This document shows, in pieces, positions 59,168 through 64,000 of a DNA stretch of 64,000 nucleotides; position 1 is the first letter of the stretch; every line of letters starts with the position of its first letter. Source of the stretch: DATBJG01 sp963790545 (GTDB lineage: Bacteria; Acidobacteriota; Vicinamibacteria; Vicinamibacterales; JAMQPK01); assembly GCA_963790545.1 (NCBI GenBank), contig CAWBPA010000017.1:930001-994000 (forward strand). Direction: 5' to 3'. Position numbers and translations under genes: made by a program. Under the pieces are notes generated by a model. The model did not search any database. It was not told where the DNA came from and worked only from the letters and a program-made list of their open reading frames with translations.

Positions 59168-60523
59168 TTACTTCGCGCGCGTCGCGCGTTCCTGATGCGT
59201 CCCCTGGAGCACCACGAGCTCCGCGACGTTGCCCGCGCCGTCACGGACGAACTCGACGACCACGTTGATGTCGCGGTTGAAGAAGCGAGTCTCGGACTCG
59301 GCCAGGAGCGGCAGCGCGGTGCCGCCCCCCGGCTGCGCGGCGAGCTGTCCGCCCTCGACTCTGATGGTCATCGTCCGGCCGGCGAATTGATACACGCCGG
59401 CGTACCGCGCGAGCACTGACGGCGCGAGCGTGATCGCCTTCTTCTCCGACATCAACTGCACAGTGTCGCCGTGTGCGAGCGCGCCGAGGTACCCGGCGAT
59501 CTCCGCCGACGGCGCGACACTGATGTTGCCGAGCACGACGACGGAGATGCCGCGATCGAAGAAATACGTGAGGTTGGCAAACGGCGGTGCGCCGCCGCCA
59601 TGCGTCGCCGCGCGACGGCCATCGATCGTGCGGATGTATACGCCAAGCCCGTAGTCGTCCTTGAAGGGTCGCGTCATCTTGTCGAGCGACACCTTTGACA
59701 ACACCTTCCCTCCGTACAGAGCGTTTTGCCAACGCAGCAGATCCTCTGTGGTCGAGTACAGGCCCGCCGAAGTGTTGGGCACGATGCGATCCGACGGGTA
59801 GGACGCATTGACGAGCCCGTTACGCGTCACGGTGTACGACCCAGCACGACGCGCGATCACGGCGGGACTGTCGAGGCCGGAGTCTTTCATCCCGAGTGGC
59901 GTGAAGATGTTCTCGCGGATGAACGTCTCGTAGGACTGGCCCGTGAGCTTTTGAATCAGGTGGCCCAGAATCAGGTAGCCGGAGTTCGTGTAGTTGAAGC
60001 GCTCGCCCGGCTGCGACTCGAGTGGCCGCTGCATCAGCGCGGTGACAAATCCCGCGACCGTGCCGTCTGCGCTTTCGACCGGTGGCTGACGACCGGTGGG
60101 CGGCGACTGCAGGCCCGGGAATCCGGCGGTGTGCGTCAGCAAGTGAAAGAGCGTCATGCGGTCCCATGTCGCTGGCGCCTCGGGCAGATGCGTCTTGACG
60201 AGGTCATCGATCTTCAGTCGCCCGCGCTCTTCGAGGAGGAGGATCGCGGCGGCCGTGAACTGCTTCGTGATCGACGCCACCCTGAACCGTGCGCTCGGAC
60301 TGCTCGGGACGTTCCACTCGACGTTTGCCAGACCGTAGCCCTTGCTGACGATCACGTCGCTGCCGCGGGCGACGAGCACGGAACCGGCGAAGGTTCCATT
60401 GCTGACATAGGACTGCACGACCTGATCCATCCGAGCGACGTCCTGCGCGAAGCAGACAGTGGCCCCTCCGAGCCACACCAGCAGCACGAAGGTGAGCCGA
60501 TGCCTGTCGACGCGAGGTTGCAT
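59168..60523 (-). CDS. Secreted class C beta-lactamase-like serine hydrolase
   Basis: A protein of 451 aa. The signal peptide ends GGATVCFAQ. The serine-hydrolase fold has FRVASITKQFTAAAILLLEE (SxxK), FNYTNSGYLILGHLI (YxN) and RAATHGGGAPPFANL (HGG), then a C-terminal DUF3471-like beta domain (LARYAGVYQFAGRTMTIRVEGG). Family members include D-alanyl-aminopeptidases and esterases as well as beta-lactamases; antibiotic hydrolysis is not implied. It lies 12 bases after the upstream ADOP-prefix-like gene and likely shares its PadR-controlled message. Confidence 0.88.
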   Translation of the reverse strand: MQPRVDRHRLTFVLLVWLGGATVCFAQDVARMDQVVQSYVSNGTFAGSVLVARGSDVIVSKGYGLANVEWNVPSSPSARFRVASITKQFTAAAILLLEERGRLKIDDLVKTHLPEAPATWDRMTLFHLLTHTAGFPGLQSPPTGRQPPVESADGTVAGFVTALMQRPLESQPGERFNYTNSGYLILGHLIQKLTGQSYETFIRENIFTPLGMKDSGLDSPAVIARRAGSYTVTRNGLVNASYPSDRIVPNTSAGLYSTTEDLLRWQNALYGGKVLSKVSLDKMTRPFKDDYGLGVYIRTIDGRRAATHGGGAPPFANLTYFFDRGISVVVLGNISVAPSAEIAGYLGALAHGDTVQLMSEKKAITLAPSVLARYAGVYQFAGRTMTIRVEGGQLAAQPGGGTALPLLAESETRFFNRDINVVVEFVRDGAGNVAELVVLQGTHQERATRAK

Positions 60524-60535
60524 GGGACTCCTCTA

Positions 60536-61219
60536 TTAGTAGGGATCCGGGACGACCCGCTCGAGCACCATCACGACTTCGAAAGGCCCCCTGGGTCCGC
60601 TGCCTTTGTTCGTGACGGTGAGCGTCTTTCCATCGGCGGACACCTCGTACCGTCCGGCCCCGAGCACCTGACCGTCCGCCTCTGCACCGAGCTCGAGGGT
60701 TTGGGGATCCGGCCGGCTGCCGAACGTCATCGCGCCTGCAGGCACACCTGGGATCGGACGTCCGCTCAAGTCGAGCAGGGGGCGGCGACGTCCGTCCGCG
60801 ATGATCATCTGCGGGCGCTCCGCACACGCCTCACCGTTCACCACGCCGTATGCCGTCATCAGGTACCCGGTGTCGGTGGGCTCGAACCGCAGATAGGCCT
60901 GCTGCGGCGCCGGCCGATCGACCTTCCACAGCGAGGGCTCGCTCTGCCTGGCGCGCCACGTACCTTCGAAGACATCATCTGCCATGGTTGCCTCCCTCAA
61001 TCTGTCTGCCCACGTCGAGAAGTGTTCGCATGGCAGACGTAACGCGAGATCCCCAAACAGCCGAATCAACCCGACGACACCCTGCTGCTGCCACACACGC
61101 GGCACGAGGTCTTCGCCGAGCTGCTCCAGGCCATCACCGCAGATCGCCCGGTACTGGTGAGGAAAGGCGCGCGCAATGCGCCGATAGACGCGACAGCACC
61201 CCATCACGAACGTGCTCAT
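60536..61219 (-). CDS. Hypothetical protein with ADOP-permease-like N-terminal prefix
   Basis: A protein of 227 aa. The first 75 residues (YRRIARAFPHQYRAICGDGL, VGLIRLFGDLALRLPCEH) resemble the cytoplasmic prefix region of acidobacterial duplicated orphan permeases. No permease follows. Instead residues about 80-227 read as a beta-rich domain (DDVFEGTWRARQSEPSLWKV .. KTLTVTNKGSGPRGP) like lipocalin/DUF-type repeats seen in acidobacterial proteins. It overlaps the PadR gene stop by four bases. The combination is new to me, so function is unknown. Confidence 0.6.
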   Translation of the reverse strand: MSTFVMGCCRVYRRIARAFPHQYRAICGDGLEQLGEDLVPRVWQQQGVVGLIRLFGDLALRLPCEHFSTWADRLREATMADDVFEGTWRARQSEPSLWKVDRPAPQQAYLRFEPTDTGYLMTAYGVVNGEACAERPQMIIADGRRRPLLDLSGRPIPGVPAGAMTFGSRPDPQTLELGAEADGQVLGAGRYEVSADGKTLTVTNKGSGPRGPFEVVMVLERVVPDPY

Positions 61220-61578
61220 GATCGCGCCTCCCGTCGGCGTCTTGCATCGAGCACCCGCACCAGATCCTTAAGTCGCTGACTTTCCAGATCGAGCACCTGC
61301 CGGCCGAGCGGCGTGAGCTTGTAATACCGACGACGGGCATCGTCGAGCTCAGGCGCTGGACGCTCGCCGGACTCGGCGATCAGGCCCTTCTCGATCAGGC
61401 GTTTCAACGAGCCGTACAACGTTGCTGGCCACAGCCGCACCTTTCCGCCGCTCCGTTCCAGCACGTCCTGCATGATGCTGTAGCCATGCTGCTCGCCCTC
61501 GACCAGGCAGACGAGAATGTGGAACCAGTTGCTCTTGAGCGGCAGGAACGCGTCGGGCTTTGGTTTTGGCACGCCCAA
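61216..61578 (-). CDS. PadR-family transcriptional regulator
   Basis: About 120 aa. The winged helix is SNWFHILVCLVEGEQHGYSI, MQDVLERSGGKVRLWPATLY, GSLKRLIEKGLIAESGER and RRRYYKLTPLGRQVLDLES. It belongs to the short PadR class of phenolic-acid/stress repressors. Starts at 61578 (TTG) or 61572 (GTG). It is first in a three-gene unit with the ADOP-prefix protein and the serine hydrolase. A perfect ATAT-type palindrome lies four bases upstream, so autorepression is likely. Confidence 0.9.
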   Translation of the reverse strand: MGVPKPKPDAFLPLKSNWFHILVCLVEGEQHGYSIMQDVLERSGGKVRLWPATLYGSLKRLIEKGLIAESGERPAPELDDARRRYYKLTPLGRQVLDLESQRLKDLVRVLDARRRREARS

Positions 61579-61581
61579 CTG

Positions 61582-61597
61582 TATATCAAGTGATATA
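61582..61597. promoter_or_regulatory. PadR-type operator palindrome
   Basis: TATATCA-AG-TGATATA is a perfect 7+7 inverted repeat in an AT-rich island, immediately upstream of the padR start. PadR repressors are known to bind ATAT-rich palindromes at their own promoters. Position and symmetry both support an operator. Confidence 0.75.
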
Positions 61598-62235
61598 TAT
61601 ATGCGTCAAGTACTATGTGGTCGGTGGTTGGTGGTTCGTGGTCGGTATGGCAGCACGGTCAGCTGAGACTCGCGCAGGGCCACCGGGGTCGATGCCTTCA
61701 ACGCGGCCGTGCTAGATCAGGCCGCAGGTCGCCAAAGCTGCAGATAATGTTGGTTGCGAGCCCCCGCAACCAGCTTCATTTGGACCATGAGGTCGCCGGT
61801 GTCTGACGACCTCTTGCTGTCTCTGGCCATGCTCAGCATTCCCGGCAGGTCGCCCTTCAGTGTGTAACGACGCCTGAAATACGGGCGCCCAAGACGGCGC
61901 TTCCAGTCTTCTTGCGCTTCACCGGTGGGTGCCTCGGCGCCAATCGTGGCGTCAAGATGGAAACTCGACGTTGGTTGCGCTTCTGCTGGTTCTGACGACA
62001 ACGGAGCGGCCACGAGCGCTCGCGGCGCGCCACGATTCGAGGCGGCAGGCAGGTGTCAAGTCGCGAAATCATCAATGAATCCCGCCATTTCCTGGTCCTC
62101 CTCACGGCACGTGCTCTGCAGTCGGACTGTCCATCTGTCGCCGCTCTGCGACGAGGTCACAGGAGGGCTGACAACCGTTGTGAAGACGTTGCCGAACGCG
62201 GTCGTCTGATCTCACAACGGTGAATGGAGGGACGC
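61598..62235. other. 640-base region with no firm gene
   Basis: The left part (61613-61655) is a TGGTCGGTGGTTGGTGGTTCG low-complexity element of the TGGTCAGTGG family. The middle contains a minus-strand frame (61717-62088). It starts with a good GAGGAGG and ATG and reads MAGFIDDFAT, then a TGA, then stays open for about 110 codons to WRPAA. It may be a decayed or readthrough gene. The right part (62140-62230) leads into the next gene with no visible structure. Confidence 0.5.
61717..62088 (-). pseudogene. Possible decayed gene with in-frame TGA
   Basis: GAGGAGG eight bases before an ATG at 62088 opens a frame MAGFIDDFAT, interrupted by TGA at 62058-62056. It then continues in the same frame through EAPTGEAQEDWKRRLGRPYF and GDLMVQMKLVAGARNQHYLQ to a stop at 61717. 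The total would be about 123 aa. No family is recognised. A good initiation site with a premature stop suggests a nonsense change or error; coding status is uncertain. Confidence 0.3.
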
Positions 62236-62805
62236 ATGAAGAGTTTATTGGAAGAGGATCCGAGCGAACTCATGGGACTCGAGGAAGAGAACGATCCAAT
62301 GGAAATGATCGGGTCCGAGGACGAGGAAGAGGAACCCAGAGAGCTGATGGGTTCGGCGGACGAGGAGGACGAAGACGAAGAGCCATTCGACGTGATGGAC
62401 TTTGACGAAGAAGAAGAGCCGGCGGAGTTGCTGGGCCTCGAAGAGGAGGACGAAGAGGAGGAAGAGGAAGAAAGCCCACAATACGGCCGCCAGCGAATGC
62501 CGGGCCTGCCTCTGGCACAAGGCCTCCGGGCCAAACGCCGCGCTCGCGTAATCGCCCTCGCGGCGCTTAAGGCGCGACGCCGTGCGCGCTTGCTCGCTCT
62601 CGCGTTGGTCAAGCGCCGACGGCGCGGCCGCCTACTCGCTCTCGCGGCGCTCCGGGCACGACGGCGCACACGATTGGTTGCGGTGGCCGCCCTCCGGGCA
62701 CGCAAGAAGGCCCGCGCCCTCGCAATCGCAGCCGTCCGTGCACGACGCCGAATCCGTTTACTCAAGCGGGCAGCGGTCGGAGCGAGGCTCCGCGAGACCG
62801 CGTAA
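62236..62805 (+). CDS. Unrecognised bipolar acidic/basic repeat protein
   Basis: A protein of 189 aa with extreme charge segregation. Residues 6-80 are almost all Glu/Asp, with about five repeats of a hydrophobic tetrad followed by acid: SELMGLEEE, MEMIGSEDE, RELMGSADEE, DVMDFDEEEE, AELLGLEEE. After a short neutral hinge (PQYGRQRMPGLPLAQG), residues 97-180 are six exact 14-residue units, consensus (L/V)(R/K)ARRRxRLLALAA, alternating a basic heptad and a hydrophobic Ala/Leu heptad. The start is set by GGAGGG four bases before the ATG at 62236. No signal peptide. I recognise no family. A nucleic-acid-binding, self-neutralising or phase-separating role is conceivable but unproven. Confidence 0.8.
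   Translation: MKSLLEEDPSELMGLEEENDPMEMIGSEDEEEEPRELMGSADEEDEDEEPFDVMDFDEEEEPAELLGLEEEDEEEEEEESPQYGRQRMPGLPLAQGLRAKRRARVIALAALKARRRARLLALALVKRRRRGRLLALAALRARRRTRLVAVAALRARKKARALAIAAVRARRRIRLLKRAAVGARLRETA
62524..62775 (+). repeat. Six 42-bp in-gene tandem units (14-residue basic/hydrophobic repeat)
   Basis: Residues 97-110, 111-124, 125-138, 139-152, 153-166 and 167-180 align without gaps: LRAKRRARVIALAA, LKARRRARLLALAL, VKRRRRGRLLALAA, LRARRRTRLVAVAA, LRARKKARALAIAA, VRARRRIRLLKRAA. The DNA units are more diverged than the peptide, which indicates selection on the protein pattern. Confidence 0.92.
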
Positions 62806-62830
62806 GCAGATTAGTTTCGACGCAAAGGGT

Positions 62831-62883
62831 AGCGCTGGACTCTGAGCTGCGCGCTTCGGTGCAGGGCTCAGAGTTCTGGCGCT
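62831..62883. other. Long stem-loop between two small genes
   Basis: AGCGCTGGACTCTGAGC and GGGCTCAGAGTTCTGGCGCT are imperfect inverted repeats around TGCGCGCTTCGGTGCA. They would form a long hairpin with a TTCG-containing loop, about 25 bases after the repeat-protein stop. It has no U-run. It could be a transcript end, processing site or structured RNA. Confidence 0.55.
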
Positions 62884-63011
62884 ACGCGCCTGAACAAGCG
62901 GTTGTCTCCGATGACTCGGGAAGAGACGCTCACATGACGCGACCTATGTCCCGGCTCAGCAAGAACAGACGCACTCGGCAAAAAGAACGGAACCGAAACG
63001 GAGGTCCCAGG

Positions 63012-63311
63012 ATGAGTTCTTTCGTCCAAACACCCGTGCTCGAGCTCCAAGCACAGCTATGGAGGGCGCGAGCCCAGGCGAAGCAGAAATGGCTGGAACA
63101 AAGCCTCGCGCAGCCGCCCAGGACTCCTGAAGACGCGGCATGGCGGATGACCTGGATCAAGCGGGCGCTCAACATGGTGAAGCGCGGGCAGGCTGAGATC
63201 CAGTATCACGCAGCATTGATGGACGCCTATACGGAGCACTTGAGCGTGCTCGAAATGACGTTGATCGCTGCAGCGGAACAGAAACGCAGTACTGAAAAGC
63301 AGCAAACCTGA
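63012..63311 (+). CDS. Small helical protein of unknown function
   Basis: A protein of 99 aa from an ATG preceded by GGAGG at seven bases; the frame is open upstream to 62859 but adds only Arg-rich sequence. The product is predicted to be almost all helix (LELQAQLWRARAQAKQKWLE, MTWIKRALNMVKRGQAEIQY, LSVLEMTLIAAAEQKRSTEK) with coiled-coil-like spacing. No family is recognised. It follows the acidic/basic repeat protein in the same direction, 206 bases away, and may belong to the same unit. Confidence 0.6.
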   Translation: MSSFVQTPVLELQAQLWRARAQAKQKWLEQSLAQPPRTPEDAAWRMTWIKRALNMVKRGQAEIQYHAALMDAYTEHLSVLEMTLIAAAEQKRSTEKQQT

Positions 63312-63612
63312 GCGTCGAGACGCATGGCGACCGGTGCGCGACCTGGAGACTGTCCAAACGCAAACATGCTTGAAATGGTCATCCGAGTCCAGCTGCTCGC
63401 GCGATCATAAACAACCCGCCCCGGCCCGCTCATGATCAACCGACCAACCTTGAGGGAGCCGGGGCCGATGACGGCCCCGCGGCGGAGGTCATTCACCGCT
63501 AGGATCAGGCAATCCTCGACTTCAGCGTACTTCGACCTGTAGCCCCGCCTCCCTGATCCAGACGGCTGTCGCCGCGTTCATATCGCAAAATTATCCATGA
63601 GGGGGACACTCT
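63312..63612. other. Intergenic region with one hairpin
   Basis: No supported gene. A hairpin CGGGGCC-GATGAC-GGCCCCG lies at 63460-63479 without a following T-run. A minus-strand frame over 63227-63496 overlaps the helical protein gene and lacks family similarity. The right end carries GAGGGGG before the transporter ATG. Confidence 0.5.
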
Positions 63613-64000
63613 ATGAACACACTGCACGATCCCGCTCCCGAGTTCGAGAGGCGAGTCTCCGCCCTCCTTCTCGAGGTCCTGATTCGCACCAGCCTCATCC
63701 TGGCCTTGGCCGTGATCTGCTTTCAGGTGTTCTCCCCGTTCTTGAGCCTGATGACCTGGGCTCTGATTCTGGCTGTCACTCTCTCCCCGCTGCATCAGTC
63801 GGTGGCCGCGATGATCGGCGGCCGCCAGGGACTGGCCGCGACGCTGATCGTGCTACTCGGAATCGTCGTGGTCGTCGTGCCGACCGCGGCGCTGATGAAC
63901 TCGCTCGGCGACTCGGTGCACCGACTGATCAAGGACGTGCAGAACAACACGCTCCAGGTGCCGCCGCCAAGAGACGGCGTCGCTCAGTGGCCGCTGGTCG
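63613..64000 (+). CDS. AI-2E family transporter (PerM-like), partial
   Basis: Starts at the ATG at 63613 after GAGGGGG and runs off the window end (129 codons visible). Hydrophobic segments ILALAVICFQVFSPFLSLMT, WALILAVTLSPLHQSVA and LAATLIVLLGIVVVVVPTAA, with the loop between them, match the N-terminus of AI-2E/PerM permeases. The family includes putative autoinducer-2 exporters and Na+/H+ antiporters. Full function cannot be judged from the fragment. Confidence 0.85.
   Translation, partial: MNTLHDPAPEFERRVSALLLEVLIRTSLILALAVICFQVFSPFLSLMTWALILAVTLSPLHQSVAAMIGGRQGLAATLIVLLGIVVVVVPTAALMNSLGDSVHRLIKDVQNNTLQVPPPRDGVAQWPLV

Noticed and set aside
59168..60523. Antibiotic resistance call for the class C-like hydrolase
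   Set aside because: The three active-site motifs define a broad serine-hydrolase family; nothing in the sequence shows beta-lactam specificity.
63227..63496. Minus-strand frame of 89 codons
   Set aside because: It overlaps the 99-aa helical protein, has no ribosome-binding site of note and no recognisable similarity.

Overview
The window is GC-rich bacterial chromosome with short intergenic gaps. The gene content points to Acidobacteriota, probably a Vicinamibacteria-like metagenome genome: a MoxR/DUF58/von Willebrand A/DUF4159/DUF4175 locus, a secreted subtilase with IVWG-type tail repeats, a PadR regulator beside a protein with an ADOP-permease-like prefix, and many M28/M3/amidase-type secreted hydrolases. 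This assignment is inference; no rRNA is present.

Layout. 1-5.6 kb: end of a transhydrogenase operon (pntAB), a DctA-type dicarboxylate symporter, a frameshifted HD-GYP/GAF signalling protein and an S8 peptidase. 6.0-9.2 kb: a methanol-dehydrogenase-like quinoprotein with the lanthanide signature (XoxF type), followed by a XoxJ-like binding protein fused to a cytochrome c domain. 9.6-15.5 kb: a secreted alpha/beta hydrolase and an RND efflux pair. 15.7-22.2 kb: DUF4159, DUF4175 and BatA/VWA proteins. 22.3-31.5 kb: AlkB, PBP1A, OsmC, a VanZ-like protein, a second DUF4159 gene, an amidase and an amidohydrolase. 31.6-37.8 kb: DUF58, MoxR, a third DUF4159 gene, a caspase-fold protein without the usual Cys, and a VWA protein. 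This looks like the other half of the 15.7-22.2 kb system. 37.9-58.7 kb is mostly housekeeping: a membrane glycosyltransferase, XthA, an FAD oxidoreductase, M28 and M3 peptidases, an ABC exporter coupled to a glycosidase-like gene, PilZ, PurA, an ATPase, RNase III with an N-terminal DUF2007 domain, a PP2C phosphatase, a Met/Cys PLP enzyme, CutA and FtsB. 58.8 kb: initiator tRNA. 59-64 kb is more accessory: a class C beta-lactamase-like hydrolase, a PadR unit with a visible operator, a striking acidic/basic repeat protein, a small helical protein and the start of an AI-2E family transporter.

Two window-wide patterns stand out. First, almost every intergenic gap carries a member of one of several short palindromic or low-complexity repeat families. 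Second, about a dozen genes are interrupted by single-base indels. Several of these sit exactly at the tetramer GTAC and others lie in homopolymers. I read most of them as long-read consensus errors, possibly linked to a modified GTAC motif, rather than true pseudogenes. Genes are therefore reported over their full reconstructed extent, with the break positions stated.
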